DNA of 64,000 bases from Phallus indusiatus (GCA_027605045.1 JAQFWX010000133.1:30304-94303); one strand, 5' to 3'; numbered from the stretch's first letter, positions 30,721-44,545 are shown. A program made the numbers and translations. The notes: a model not told the origin generated them from the letters alone.

Positions 30721-33700
30721 TCGTTTGCATTTTTTGCGAAGCCTCGGCGACAGGACTTCAGGCTGTATATTTAATTTTTCTTCATATCACGCCAATACTG
30801 GCAACTCCTTTACTGAGTAAGGGTTTAGGTTGAACACTAAGCGTCCATGTTCGCTGCATCAAGCCGGGAGTTTCGGGGATTGTTGGCTTTGGAATAACGA
30901 ATTACTCCTTGGGCTGCTGAAGATAACACTAGCCGAAACTCAGAGCTGTCCAGACCAAAAAACTGCTAGACATGCCACGAAAGAAGTCAGAAGAAATGTC
31001 TCAATATCACTCGTTTACATGAGGTGAGCACGTACTATACCGGTACAGCCCGTGTCCCGGTGTGCACCGTCAAGAAGTAACGATAAATTTATCTGTGAAC
31101 GTGATCGACCAACTTAAAAAAAATACCTACGCCCCCGTCTCAGTCCATCTTTTGGTCGGATGCGACAGTATCATGATCGAACAATGCCTAATACCAAAAA
31201 CCGGTGTCTGATCACCAGAATAGCAGTGCATACATGAACATCTAAAATCTTTACCCCCCCCAGTGGCTTGGCCATCCAGATTTAGCTACAATTACGTATA
31301 TATACATATGTGTAGCAACGATTGCCAGAGAAGCCTTTCTCGTCAACTTGGCCAAAATTCTTTCGCTTATTTTTCTTATCAGCTTGAATGAAAAAAATCT
31401 GTCGGTTATTTGATTATCCTTTTCCCCCGGATCCGGACTCGATCATCGGTATGTGCGCGTATGTGTACTTCACACTGAGAAAGCCAATTCAGTTATGTAC
31501 TCATTCTTTTGAGTGTGCACGTTACCTTGCAGCAGCCTGCAACCGACCCGGAATGGCTGCATTTACGAGGGCGTCGCTAGAAGAAGGGCAATCTATCGCC
31601 GGCCACGTTTTTTCCACATTTTTAGCCTCGTAAGTTCTCCGGGATTACTTATCCTGCTTTTGCTACAGTTGGTCGGAGGACTACATCGTCAAACTATATC
31701 ACAAATGCTATATATATGCGGGAGGTTTTGAATTGACCAGCACGCCTGCAAATTTTATCAATTGTCGCAACTATGGCATGCATATATATAAGTAGGAGCT
31801 CCACAGTACTATGTAGTAATCCATCACGATCAACGCCTAAAGCCATTTTTAGTGCACAACATGATACGGAATTGTCTCGGAGACAAAATAAACTTGATCC
31901 CCGACTTTGTATTGCGGATTGATGGATGCAGGGAGTGTACTAAATTCTGATGCGTAAGTCTCGTGCCACGGGCTTAGATCCTGCTTAGGCGGATGTCTGG
32001 CTGTCATTGATTGGTGAAATTTTGAAACTTACGCCCGTGAATCGGTAGGTGAGACTTTGGCACATTTTGACTTACTTTGACTTGATTGATCCTAGGGATG
32101 ACAAATTTTACGCTAACATACTCGATTCACCCAACATGAACCTAAGAGGCCAGTTTAAGGGTAATTTCTCTAGCCGTTTTTGAGGGATCTGGCTTCAGAC
32201 TCCAGCCAGCCAGCCAGCCACGGCGCATGCCATTTTTCAGTGCGGGCGCGAATCACAACAAACTTGGTTGTATAGATCATCTATCATGCACATTTTCCAT
32301 GACGGCCAACAAATATTTCCAAAATTTGTGTAAATGATTTATTGCGAATGACCTCCATTGAGAGCTTCGCCGTTGCTAAGGAATGGTAGTGGAGAACGTT
32401 GGGACTTGGGAGACGAATTGGATTCGTGATATCAATCAGTAATACCAACGGTCAACACAAAGTGAGCTAGAACAGTCTTTTTAGGAAGAAAGGTGCCGTG
32501 GCTGGGTGCCGACCTCATTCATTCATTTTGGTGAGTGCTTAAATGTTTATCATATGCATTATTGACAAGCGATTTTTTTTTTCACCATGCTCCGACGGCT
32601 TCAGAATTGTTGTTTCTTAACGAAGCCTTCTAATAATTTCTAAAGTTAGGGGTATTCAAATGACAACTTCATAGTCAATGAACTTGTATGCAGTTGGCTA
32701 TTCAGCCCCTTCTATTCGGGGGGCAAAGAATCCACAGTGATACTAATTAATAGGACAAGGGAAAGTTGAAAGTGTAGCATACAGACGGGCTCCCACTCCT
32801 CTCAGGCTCCTACGTGTCCTCTCACTCCACCTCTTCGCAGCGGTGATTTGTTCAATCTAAGCGGTCACGGCCACTTGATAAAAAATGGGAATATTCTTGG
32901 CACAATTTATCCCAATTGAGAGTGAGTTAAATAATATCGTGCAAAGCGCATGGGCCTTCCGTTCTATGTATATGCTTCTGTTCATTCAAATGGTCTCGAA
33001 TAATTCAATTCTTAGTCGACTGAATCCTGAAAATCACATTAAATATCGCCTGAACATATAAAAACGCGTGTTGATATCCATTAATAAATTTACAATACAC
33101 TATTATATGTGATATAATTATATATACAGACACATGCAAAAGAAGATCTATAGTTTTTATAAAAAAAACCAAAACCAAAACCGGAAGTAAAAAAAAAAGT
33201 CGAAAGATGCGGGACGGACAATATGGTTGGTTGTAGTGAAGAGAAGAAAAGGTTTAACGAATGATTTTATGCGTGATGAAGCGGATCTGGAATGTGCGAT
33301 GTACACGAGATTGTAAGGATTGGATATTGAATATTGGGTATTGATAACCGGCGAAATGAATGATGATACCGACCATGGAACGCATGTCATGATGCATGCG
33401 CGAAATTAGTATACATAATACGATATGCTACAATGCTGGGAGGGCTGGGTCGAAGCCTAATTTCAAATATGGGAAGATTCGAAGGCGAAGAGGATAATAG
33501 ATAGGGCTTTTATTGGCGTTGAATCAGAAGGCCGTAAGGATGCTGAAATGCCAATGATTTTGACTTGTCCAGAGGGATATTTTTTGCCTCGACCTAAGGT
33601 ATTTGTGCAGTCAATGGTAGTCCCCGAGTAGAAAGGTCCAGTCTTGCGTAGTCTGGACAAAGTTTGGCAGGGTATGCTTCGTGGAATGAGAGAAGTTGAG

Positions 33701-33745
33701 ATAGAGCAAGAAAGTGGAGTGACCGAAAGAATAATAATTTAAGTT
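30721..33745. other. 3 kb without a recognisable gene
   Basis: No exon chain with protein-family similarity on either strand. The longest open frames (plus 31388-31633, plus 31513-31731, minus 33157-33390) show no recognisable motifs. Contains a CCAG tetranucleotide run near 32202-32219 and A/T-rich stretches. It includes the 3' flank of the arrestin-like gene at its right edge. Confidence 0.55.
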
Positions 33746-36652
33746 TTACCCCCACCCGAATCCCCAGTTAAGCCCGAATCCCAAGGTTCGCCCTTTTGGT
33801 TTGGGATTCGGCTTAGATTCAACCGCAGAGGGAAAGCCAGGCGAAGGGGGTGCAGTTAAGGCTGGATTTTGCGTTACGGAAAGAGCAGGCGTTGAAGGTG
33901 AAAAAGGGATATAAACGGGCGATGGAGGCGAGAGATGAGAAGGAGTAGGACACGAATCTGATTCGCAAAATAAAACGGGCGATGGACCAGGAGTTGAAGC
34001 TTGACCATGAGCAGCAGCATTTGAATTGAACTTTCTACTGCTTTTCTTCCGTCTGAACCGTATTCCCGCTATTGTGGAGCTGCTTTTTGTCGCTTTGGTT
34101 TTCAACTTCTGAGACGCGTCGTTCATGACTGCCTCGGTTTTCATCCCATCACAAGCTGAAATCGTCTCTTTCAGCTCAGTTTCCCAATTCTCTTTATCGC
34201 GGGCTTCGAATCTTTCTTCTCGGTCGTCCCAAGAAAAGGAGATTGGAGCTGTTGCTGATACCGGTGTTGGTATAGGTATAGAAGGGTGTAACGAGCCTGG
34301 AAATGAAGATGGAGGAGGAAATGCTATCTGTGGGCGTGTCGAAGACGGTACAGTGTTAGGCTCTAATGAAACGTCCTCGGGGGGTGTAGGCGGACCAGAC
34401 GTCTCTTCCGTACCTTCACTCGCAGTCGTAGCCGTTGTACCCGTACTAACATTCGCACTCGTACTATCATCTCGACTCTTCCCCTTTCCATTCAAAAAAT
34501 AAACCACCCGGCCACCACTCTCATCCGCACTGGTCTCACAAGGGCTGGTGGGACTAGACGGGTAATGCGAAGGTGGGAAGAGATGTCGACGTCCAAACGA
34601 CCTCCAGGCGACTGGAGCAGACTGAGGAGCCCCGTTATTTACTAATACAAACTCTTCGTCGCCTTCCCCATCGATATCGACATTGCCATCGCCATCGGAA
34701 GCCAGACCCTGTCGAACGAATCTGCGAGAACGAGGTGTAAAAAAGCCTAGTGTGAGACGGTGAGTTCGATTGGAAGTGTCAGTTTTTGTCTTGGATCTGG
34801 CGTTTGACTTGGAGTTGGAGCTTGTCGTCGAGCATTTGATATCTTGAGAGCGTGCTTCGCCTTCGCTTGAACCGAGGACAGCAGGGGTCTTGACTTCTTT
34901 CAGCTCGATCTCAGGTGATAACGGAGAAGGTTCCCGAGATCTTCCTTCCCCTCCTTTCCCTTTTTTCTTTAGACTCTCCCTCTGGCTACTCTTGGAACTC
35001 TCTTTCTCTTTTCGGGAGTGTAGATTTGACGTAGATGGGTTCGCGAACAACGGGACTAATGACCGACCACGTGCCGGAGAGTCGCATTCGGATGTCAAAG
35101 GCGTCGATGGTGAAGTGGGCGCTGGCGTTAACTCCGTGGCTGCAGGCAGGGTAGCAGCAGCCTCCTTCTCCCTGTCCTTCCCCGCCGTATTTGTCCTTCT
35201 CTTTCTCCCGCGTCCCACGGCTTCTTTGTACTTAGATATAGCTTCGCGTCTATCAGCTTCGTTCGTGGCTATGACATAGAGTTCTTTCTCTTGAAGATCG
35301 AGGGTGTATGAGTGTGATGGGTTTTGGGAGCTGGATCCTAAAGAAGGAATGGAAGGCTGAGAAGGAGAGAGGGGAAAGGGGTGTGGGGAACGAGATGCGG
35401 GGTCTTGAGTTGGCAGTAGTGGTGAATCGGTGATGGTGATCTTGGACTTGAGGAAAAATCGAACGGATGCTAATGAGGTATGGATTGTCTCCCCTAACGA
35501 CCAATGACTACAAAAGAAAACAAGAAAAAAAGACGAGCGGTAAATGAGCAAGCAGCAAGAATAACGACAGATGTAATGTTATGGGGTTACCTTAATGACT
35601 TGGCTTGGGGGATTTGTAATGTCATGGTGACAGTACAGGCTCCATGACCTGTCTGACTATTCCTATCTGGGGTGGACGCCACGGAAACGGTCTTTGACGT
35701 TATGACCGTCATCGTTGCTGGCTTGAATGATGGCGGTAAAGGGTATTGAATGAGACGAGATGTAGATTCCATGCCGTCGGTAGAGTCGTTATGCGGAGCA
35801 TTGGAAGTTGAGGATTGCGATGATTTGAGCATGAGCCTTCTTTCAATGCTTAATGCAACCGACGTCACATTTACTCCAGGCGGTAGAGAAAATTTGAGGG
35901 TTACGGGAACATGGTCTGAAGGGGCGAATGGAAATGGCGGATTGTTGATGATGTATTTGAGGGTGGACGGAAGTGGCTTCGAGGGGCGAGAAGGGAGAGT
36001 GACTCTCCTCCATTTATTAGGCGGTTGAGGTGGTAAATCCTGCCTTGTATCATAGCGTACTAGAGGAACTTCTTGCATCTTGACTAGTCGCGTTCCAACG
36101 CCCGTCATTGGTGTATGTGTTAGGACTGTGTATACATTATGAATAAACACTTTAAAAAATTCTTTTGCGAAAAATAAAAGTGTGCGCACCAGCTTCAACT
36201 CTCCAAAATACACGGTATTCTTGGAAATGGACTGTGCTGCATACGGGGGAAGCATTCGGAGGGAGAACGATCTTGAAAGGCCATTCGCCATCGCCTAACA
36301 ATTCGTAATCGTCATCGGTACTTTTGGGCTTCCAAAGCGGTACGACGATTTCATAGAGAACATTCGTGTTTGAGGTTGGACTCGGGTTCCCCGTTCCGAT
36401 GGCGGTTCCGTGCTCACCGCATGCGCCGTTGCTTGAACCACCTGTCAAGCCCAAACCAAGCCCGAGGCCCAATCGAGCCTCATAGCACCTCAACGCAACG
36501 TACAACCCTGAACAAAGCAACGGCTTGTTGTCCTCGTCGATCCGTGTTCGAACGATGCCTTCGACTTTGAGCGGTGTAAGGCGAAGATAGCCTGCATGAG
36601 GAAAGTATCGAACCCCGTTGCCCTGCTTTGCTACGAGGGATAGCTTGAGCAT
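33746..36652 (-). CDS. Arrestin-like protein with long disordered C-terminal half
   Basis: Alpha-arrestin-fold protein; fungal relatives often link ubiquitin ligases to plasma-membrane proteins. Exon 1 (ATG 36652) starts MLKLSLVAKQGNGVRYFPHA with YVALRCYEARLG and YEIVVPLWKPKSTDD. It continues DGEWPFKIVLPPNAS and VHFQEYRVFWRVEA, the arrestin N domain. Exon 2 gives HTPMTGVGTRLVKMQEVPLV and the start of the C domain (VPVTLKFSLPPGVNVTSVAL). Exon 3 continues HWSLGETIHTSLASVRFFLK and LQEKELYVIATNEADRREAI. About 400 residues rich in Ser, Pro, Lys and Thr follow, with basic patches such as GRGRKRRTN, before the stop at 33746. No PPxY motif was noticed, which matters because fungal alpha-arrestins usually recruit Rsp5 through one. 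Family assignment rests on pattern and layout, so it is good but not certain. Confidence 0.75.
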
Positions 36653-37146
36653 CTGGCACGGAACGGGGGGAGAAAGAGAGAGGAAAAGAATGGCCGAAAA
36701 AAGAACGTATTTCTATTGTTGTTGAGAGACGACGCAAAGAATGAATGAATTCATGAACGAGGACTGAATGTACGATCCGTCCATCGACTCGTTCCTATTC
36801 AAATGCTTACTCGCATTTTTTCCCGACTTCCTTCAGAAGCTTCTTGCCTTGAAATACTTGCCAAAAAAAATTAGGAAAATAAATCGGGCTAGAATCTGAT
36901 TGTCGAATAAAGGGTGGGGTGGGGTGGAGTATATAATCCATTCAGTAAATAGAAACTACTATAGTTACCGCCTATCCAGCCCCGGTTTCCCATTTTTTTT
37001 GCAAATTTGCACAAAAACTCAAATATTATGTAATTCAACATGTATGAGCAGACTTGTGGGCGTCCGCATCCGCGCACACCGACGTGTACCGCAGTGTCGA
37101 AAAGGCTACGTAAGCCTCCTCTCTCTCTAATCTAACTCTCGTCAAC
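36653..37146. other. Divergent promoter region
   Basis: About 490 bp between the arrestin-like gene (minus) and the SLC35F6-type gene (plus). No coding exon seen. A G-rich run GGGTGGGGTGGGGTGG sits near 36911-36926 and could act on either promoter. Confidence 0.5.
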
Positions 37147-39162
37147 ATGTCCTCCTTTCGGTTCGGATATGTGGGCATTCTCGTCGCTGGAATGATCCTG
37201 ACGGGTGCAACAAATTCATTATTTACCAAAGTGCGTCTAGAAGTACAGAAATCACAGCTCATCTAAATTCTTCGTTTATATATAGTATCAAGTAATGCAT
37301 CTTCTCTCATCGTTCTTCTTGTTTCCTGAGCATGTGTAATGGCAATAGGATATGCAATGTGTTAAAGACTGCGATACCGATCATCCAGTTGTGTTCGAAC
37401 AGCCCGTATGGCAAACACTGCAAATGTTTTTGGGAGAAATGCTCTGTCCGTACCAGAAACATTCGTCCTCTCTTGAGACCAAATCTCAATAAATCCTTTT
37501 CAGGCTTTCTCCCCGTAATATATAAAGCCTGGCGAGCCAAGGAGCCCTCCAATCGTGTGCGTCTCCCAGACGACGATGAAGCCGAACACGTTCACCCAAC
37601 TTTGAATACCAAACTTGCTCCCTTGACCGGTTCTCGTATTTTGTTGTTATGGATTCCGGCCATTTCTGACTTGACTGGCACGACCGTAAGTGCATTTTAT
37701 AGCTCAAAGCGTTTTTTTACCTCCAGTCCATCTCCCAACAGTTGATGAACATAGGCCTTCTTTATACTCCCGTCAGCATTTATCAAATGATGCGAGGCTC
37801 CTTAGTGCTCTTCGTTGGTTTCTTCTCGGTTACCTTTTTAAGAAGAAGGTTATGGGGATATCAGTGAGTGATTTTCATCCTTGCGTAATGGATCATATTT
37901 TTTCCTATTTCCCTGGGAACCCCCTTCGGGTTCTGGTTGTCCGGGCGGAAACGCTCATACAATGCCATATATCTTCGTTACTCGTTAGGAAACCTATTAG
38001 TCTTTTTGTAAACACCTCCGCTTCACGTGGGTGAAACGGGCGCGTGACGTGATGACGAGCGTTTTTAGTTCAAAGTCTCGTTAGCGTTTCGTAAGTCGGG
38101 CGGCCGATGTTTCAAAAGTAACATTTTTGGCACAGAATATATTTTTCCTATACAATTTTCACTAGCTCTTGTTGAATCACTGATCTGATATCTATTTACT
38201 AGATGGGCCGCCCTCATAACTGTAATGTTGGGTGTATCTATCGTAGGCCTTAGCGGTTCTATGATCAAAGATGCTGCTAAAGCCCCTAGCGATGGTATCC
38301 CGGGAGGAGATAATCACGGACAAGGACCGACTCCGGGAGAGAGCCTTGTCGCCGTCTCTAGGGTTCTAATCCGCGCTTTGAAACGGGAAGAAGACGTCCC
38401 TCCCGCGGCATCTGTTATCGTGGGTGTCTTTTTTATCGTTTTCGCCCAGCTTTTGTAGGCAAACTTTTTTTTTCTTATTATGAATATTTTTTTCATGGCT
38501 TTTTTTTTCGAACAGCACTGCAACCCAATTTGTTGTGGAAGAAAGTCTTTTATCCAAATATAGCGTCGATCCCTTGACTGCTGTCGGGTATGAAGGTCTT
38601 TTTGGCACAATTTCCATTCTCCTCCTTCTCCCCATCCTTGCACTTACACCTCTACGCGATTTGTCCACCTATTTCGATCTCCGCGAAGGCTGGAACCAAA
38701 TCATATCTACACCATCTGTCCTCTGGACAAGTATTGCAATTGCCATCTCTATTGCACTCTTTAATGGCTTCGGTTTAAGCGTTACTAGACATCTCAGCGC
38801 AACAGCAAGAAGCGTAATAGACAGTTGTCGTACACTCTTAATTTGGATTGTCAGCGTTTTCATCGGTTGGGAGCTCCTATTGTTCCCTACAAGTTTACTG
38901 CAATTAGCTGGGTTCGCTATCTTAGTTTATGGAACGGTAAGCTTGATCCGATGCTCCGCGTACATGCGTTGAACTTGTTTTCTTCTTCGTCTAGTTCTTG
39001 TTTAATAACCTAATTCAACCACCCTCATTCCTCGCGCCCCCCGACTATCTTGCTCAGAATGTGTCTATTGATGCGCCTACGGCACCTACCGCTGCTCATG
39101 TTGAGGAAGCACGTGCCGAAGGAGAAGAAAGGCGCAACTTGTTATCCGGAGATAACGAGTGA
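37147..39162 (+). CDS. SLC35F6-type drug/metabolite transporter superfamily protein
   Basis: Ten-helix-type membrane transporter of the EamA/nucleotide-sugar-transporter-like superfamily, closest in pattern to SLC35F6 and its fungal relatives; the substrate is not established. ATG 37147 gives MSSFRFGYVGILVAGMILTG and ATNSLFTK. Then comes a 6-nt microexon (37286-37291, codons for Tyr-Gln), then DMQCVKDCDTDHPVVFEQPV and WQTLQMFLGEML. Further exons: FLPVIYKAWRAKEPSN, GSRILLLWIPAISDLTGTT, MNIGLLYTPVSIYQMMRGSL, VLFVGFFSVTFLRRRLWGYQ, WAALITVMLGVSIVGLSGSM, ASVIVGVFFIVFAQLLTATQ and FVVEESLLSKYSVDPLTAVG. Later helices are separated by short loops, and the acidic tail is EARAEGEERRNLLSGDNE with TGA at 39160-39162. 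The C-terminal dileucine-like ERRNLL could be a vacuolar/lysosomal sorting signal, as expected for this family. Confidence 0.88.
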
Positions 39163-39429
39163 GGTATTCTTTACTATTACCCATGAACTTCACAGCCGTT
39201 TTCTTTTCATTCACTCTCTTGGGTGGTGGTTTCATCGACATTTTTTGTCATAAGCTGTAAATATATATGTATCACCTCCGATACCGCATTTTCGATATAT
39301 TACTTCACGCTATAACACCCCGGTTTCTCTAGGGACAACAAGGAAAATGTCTAGCCAAAAGAAATAGAAAATTGATCGAAAAGCGCTGTAGCTAAGCGTT
39401 AATCTGCAACCGGAATAACTTTATAGCGA

Positions 39430-39684
39430 CTACACGCCCGGACGAGAAAAGTGAGAATTCGAGAGGATTTAATCACCTCAAAAATTCCGAGTGTTTTCTG
39501 CAGAAATTTTGAGGTATTTGGTCCGCTTATCAAACTTTCAATGATTTATGAGAAAATTTGAATTACGAAAAAATTGAAATTCCGCTAAGCGGGGAATTTC
39601 TTCAAAATTTCTGCAGAAAACGCTCAGAATTTTTGAGGTGATGAAATCTCCTCGAATTCTCACTTTTCTCATCCGGGCGTGTAG
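39430..39684. repeat. Foldback (inverted-repeat) element, MITE-like
   Basis: The left arm 39430-39512 and right arm 39603-39684 are near-perfect reverse complements over about 83 bp with only a handful of mismatches. The outer termini are CTACACGCCCGG on the left and CCGGGCGTGTAG on the right. The 90-nt centre has its own small hairpin (AATTCCGC / GCGGGGAATT). No obvious target-site duplication is visible, and no coding capacity. Size and structure fit a non-autonomous foldback/MITE element. Confidence 0.85.
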
Positions 39685-42600
39685 CAACTGGGAACACTAG
39701 CACTGAACCGTGCCCACTTAACTTCATTCAGTATATGCGTTGAACAGTGTATAAATTGTTATTCTTACGCATATGTATGCGCACTTTCCATATCGTTTAG
39801 ATCTACCTTCTTCTTTTGATATATTTTTAAAACGGCAGATGACACAATGGGCAAATTTTAATTTTTCATCCGCTAAATGTCATGCAAATCAAGCGAAACG
39901 GGAGAAAAAAAAAATTATTTAGATTTAATAAGTAATACATTCGGATCGTCCCAAACTCTATTCGCCTCCGGAGGTGGCTGTGCTAGGGTAAATAAATTAA
40001 AAATTGATAGCCTAAACTTCAATGTATGACGAGAGAAGCGGCAACAGAAATGAACGGCGTACTAATGAATTCAAGGGTTGAGACTGTTTTAAAATTGCTA
40101 CTATTTACGAATATATACATACATACATACATAATTTGATCTCAAACTATTTGAAGAACCTTTTTCGTCATTGTTCAATCAAGCCTAGTATATATTCCAA
40201 AGAAGTTTCTCACATAAATCGTTCAATCACCTTCTTAAAGTTAAACGAAGAACGACCATTCTACTAGCGAAGGGATTTTCCGTTCAGTACTGAGAGCGTA
40301 GGACTCGATAAAACTATTAGTAGGACTCAAAGGCCAATAGTTTAAATAATAGACTCTTTCATTATTTCTCTTACAATGTGCATTGAATTATCACAAAATT
40401 AGTTATTACCAATGTCCGAGGCTCTCTCTGTAGTAATACTATCCCGAAGGCGTAAGTTGCGTTCCACGAAGGGAGAACGCAGGGTCCAATATTATATGTG
40501 CCCATGTATTGTCCAACAGACTCGCACTGCCAGCCACAGTAGCCATTGGTAATAGATAGATGCATAACGGATCGACTCGGAGGGTTGACTGAAGAATCCA
40601 TATAAATCTAATCAATAACCGCGAAGTTCAACCACATGTTGAATAGAAGTTGGGCTGTTCAGTAACTAGTGACTTCTGAACCCGGCCGCCATCCGAGTCG
40701 ACGTCGCGAGTTCTGTTGGTTTTTTTTTTCAAGTTCAGTGGCGAATCGACGGGAGCTTTACAAGCCACCTGATATAAACAGAACTTCGACTCAAAATTAG
40801 CAATCAATTTCTTTGCTGCGCATGCGCAGTGCGTTTAGTCAACAACTTAAAACTACATCGCTGATTTCTAGAGAACTTACCCATTTAGTTTCGTCACCTG
40901 TAAGTATGCGATTTCCTTTTTTTTCAATTGAGACGTTTGTCTCGTGCGATCGAAGTTCAACATCGTGATACACTGCATATGTGTATGCATATGCCCATAC
41001 CTCTTCATTTCAATTTCCAAGGGTTACCAATAGATGTTTTAGAAGCAGACAACCTTGAATGAGGAATACAGCAAGAAATTGATGGAGAACACCCAGGTTT
41101 AAACGCCAAAGGCTTAAATTAGATATCCCAAAAAAGGGACGCTGACCATTGAAGATCTTATAGATTGTACATACGGAGTTTGCCTCGAGGCAACGGTGCT
41201 AGTCCGGGCTTTTGAAATGACCATGGTCAATGGATTCAAAACCCTTAAGCCCGGTGCTAAATGCTTCAATTATTAGCAACTGCCCTTAGAATGTTCAATT
41301 CAAACATAAGCGGAGGAAAGTAAGACAGTATTATGGCTGTACATAACTTATATCGGAGGAGATATCTGAAGACTGGAAATATTAGAATGTAGTGGCCAAA
41401 GGTCCATACATAACAAGCTTGAGGGTATTAAGAAGTCACCTTTTTTCGGGACAGGACAAGGACGAGATTGAATATTAACCTTGGAGACATCTCTTTCAAC
41501 GAAGGACTTCCCGGATCTAATGCGTTTCAGAACCAAGATGCACATGCCCTTTAAACCCCAATCGTTCGAGAAGTTTCTATGACCCGTGTAAGAGGATATA
41601 CACCGAATTCTCTTTGAAACTGAGGGTCCCTAAAAATGCGTTTTGAGGAGTGAGGGGTATCTCATTTGACGCCATACCCCTTGAATTATCGTAAGAGAAG
41701 GTTTCTCGCTTGTTACGGATGTTACGATAGCCATACCCTTGTCAGCTACAAAAGCACTAAACACATCTGTAGCATTATGTGAGGCATTTCAAAAACATGC
41801 TACCTACATGGTACGCCTGGAAAAGACGGTACTCCAGACCTCCGATGACTACCCTTCCATCAAAAACCGCAAGCTATTCCGAGCCGGATCTGAGAGGATA
41901 AGAATATTTTCCAAAGACAACGTCTAATGTTGCTCCAGTGATGGTATTCGAGACAAATACGATAATTCAAATAGAATAATGCCAAAAGATATAATTATAA
42001 CCCTTGAACTTAATCATATGATTTTGCGCGTTTTTCTTTGTGTTGAAAACGTGTCCGAAATGGGCCGCCGAATGACGAAAACGAAATCAAACGAGATCCC
42101 AGAAAGTGAAGCCACCAATTCATAATCTTTGATTTGCATATAGAAAGCCAAGGAAAAGGGATCTTTCTCTCCAAGACTGGAAGCTAAATCTATTCGTGAT
42201 TTTCAAATATTCTTGTTCATTCGCACCAAATAAGAAACTAACCTAGAAGTAGTGGTCCTAAACCTGGGCATGGCTGGCTTTTTTTTAGATCCGTTTTCGG
42301 TGTCGTTTTTGGGTAGGTGTTTAACAGGCCGATTTGGGGGAGCGAAGGAAGATTGAATTTGTCGGATATGGTTGAGCAAAGCGTGTTGGAGCGAGCTAAA
42401 CCACGTTGAAGGAACTAGGATATGAGATTTCAGTCAAATTGATAAAATGATGACCCACGAGGCTAAGTACCAGTCCGTTTCGTTCGGAGATAAAGCCTGT
42501 TTCCCGTTGAGTTGTGGGGTAGGCGGTCTTGCTTATAGCCTCGTCAACGGATGTAAACAGAGGAAGGCTACACTGGCACGGCAAAGTGAGAATCTAGAAC

Positions 42601-43811
42601 CAAGCGTTATTTACACTCTTTGTTTACCGACCTTGGCATAGCTTTTCCGCAGTTGTCTTATTGGACCAGCACATCTTCTTTTCGTGAACAGGTGCCATAA
42701 CTCTCGAATCCTCGCTCCTGCTGCTCCTGCTGCTCCTACTTACATGCCTTCTCTCGGAAGTCCATGACCTTTGGTCACATCCCATCTAAGGAGAATTTCA
42801 TCTCTTGGCAAGAGGTACTAACCTTAATTTACGAATAAGTACACGTATACCGCACTCAAGCGAACCCGCCAGGAAGGAAGATAGTTCATACGCTTTCTTC
42901 TAAACGTGTGACCCCTTGCAATTAATTAAGAATCCAAAACTTGGCGGAAGCACCCAGCTCAGCCAGAGAGCAGAGAGGCAGATGACGTTGTTGTAAGCCA
43001 ACCAGCACGCGCGCCGAGTCGGTCGATGTAGAAGCCTGGAAAATTGCAGGGTTAAGCTCGACTTTAAGAAAAGATGTGGCGAATCAGTTAACTCTGTTCA
43101 TTTGAAAGTAGGTTATTCGAGTCGTAAACGAGATCAGCACATGAAAAACGGAAGCGGGAACGGAACGGTCAGAAGCCAAATCTCCGTCAGAGGAATGAAG
43201 CGCGCGGAACCAAAATTTAAAATTTCTTTTTTTCAACATGCTTCAACGTCGTCGTCATAAACGACTTTTGCGCGGAAATCATAAGGAGGCTCTCACCTGA
43301 ATAGTAAACATTAAAATGGTACCCAACTTCGTAGCTCATACAGCGTCAAAGAAAAAAACAGTCGCCTGCACGTGAGTACGTATATACTCAGAATTCTAAT
43401 TAAATCCAATCGTCATGACATCGGTGAGCCCTTCTAGCCAATTAATTTTATATATCTAATTCAGAAAAAGCGATGTCTTTTTTTCAATTGTTCCGCCTGT
43501 CATTTCTGTTTGGTATTCCCCAGCGACGAACCAGGACGAACCTGACATATGTACGTATCAGATCTTCTGTGCCATGGCCAAGAATCTTCATTTAAGCCAC
43601 ATTGTTGTACAGTGATAATATCATGCATCACATGCTGCTGTCATCATTATTCAGCCAATGTATATAGATGTACAGACGCAGAGACTGGCCAAGACACGAT
43701 ACACGCGCGGTCTTACCAAACAGCCGCACGACTTTCAGAAGAAAGAACACGTCGAGCAGCACCAGTTTGTTCTAAGAACATAAAGTACCAGTTCATTCGG
43801 CAGTGAACAAA

Positions 43812-44545
43812 GTGAACAGCTCCCCCTGCTTGAATTGTGAAGAAGAAGAAGAATAAAGAAGAAGTAAAATCCCATTGCACATAACATAGGTTAAATCCTG
43901 ACCCCTGAAGAATATGATCACACGGGAGCTGATATTAAGAACGAAGTAGGTTTTTATGCTTACTTCATTTACAATACCAGCTCGTCGACCTATATCTCAA
44001 AGACAGAATTCAAGTCTGATGTGCATTAATCGCTCGCCTCAACCTTGGGCAAGGCAGTGAGCAATGAACAGAAAAAGAGAGCTGGGGATTCGTCTAGGCT
44101 GACTATTCTTAAAGGTGAGTTTAATGCATCGAAAACAGCTCTACTTTCAAATAAAACTCTGAGAATAATCTATGAGTTCACTTGGCAGAGATCAAGGTGA
44201 ATAGCTCCCCTGCTGGAGTGGAGCGTAGAAGGAAGAAGTAAAATCCCATTGCACATAACACAAATTCAACCCTGACCGCTGAAGAATATGATCACATCGG
44301 CGCTGATATTAAGAACGAAGAATTTTTTATTCTTCATCCTGAAATACCAGCTCGTCGACCAATATCTCAAAGGCAGCATTCAAGTTGGATATGCAGCAAT
44401 CGCTCGCCTCAAGTTTGAGGCAGGGCGGTGGGTAGGGAACAGAGAAGGATAGCTGGTATTCATCTGGGTTGATTATTCTTAAGGTGAGTTTAATGTCTCG
44501 AAATTAGCTCTGTTTTTAAATGAAATAGCTGGATGATTTTATAAG
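43812..44545. repeat. Tandem duplication, two diverged units of about 385 bp
   Basis: Unit 1 begins at 43812 (GTGAACAGCTCCCCCTGC) and unit 2 at 44197 (GTGAATAGCTCCCCTGC). They share AAGTAAAATCCCATTGCACA, AAGAATATGATCACA, GCTGATATTAAGAACGAAG, ATACCAGCTCGTCGACC and AAGGTGAGTTTAATG in the same order. Substitutions and indels show the duplication is old. No open frame spans either unit. Confidence 0.85.

Noticed and set aside
33746..35551. Plus-strand frames opposite the arrestin-like gene (34125-34502, 34890-35279)
   Set aside because: They mirror the Ser/Pro/Lys-rich minus-strand exon and have no independent support.
40117..40131. CATA tetranucleotide run, also GTAT near 47799 and ATCT near 54262
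   Set aside because: Ordinary microsatellites with no link to a feature.
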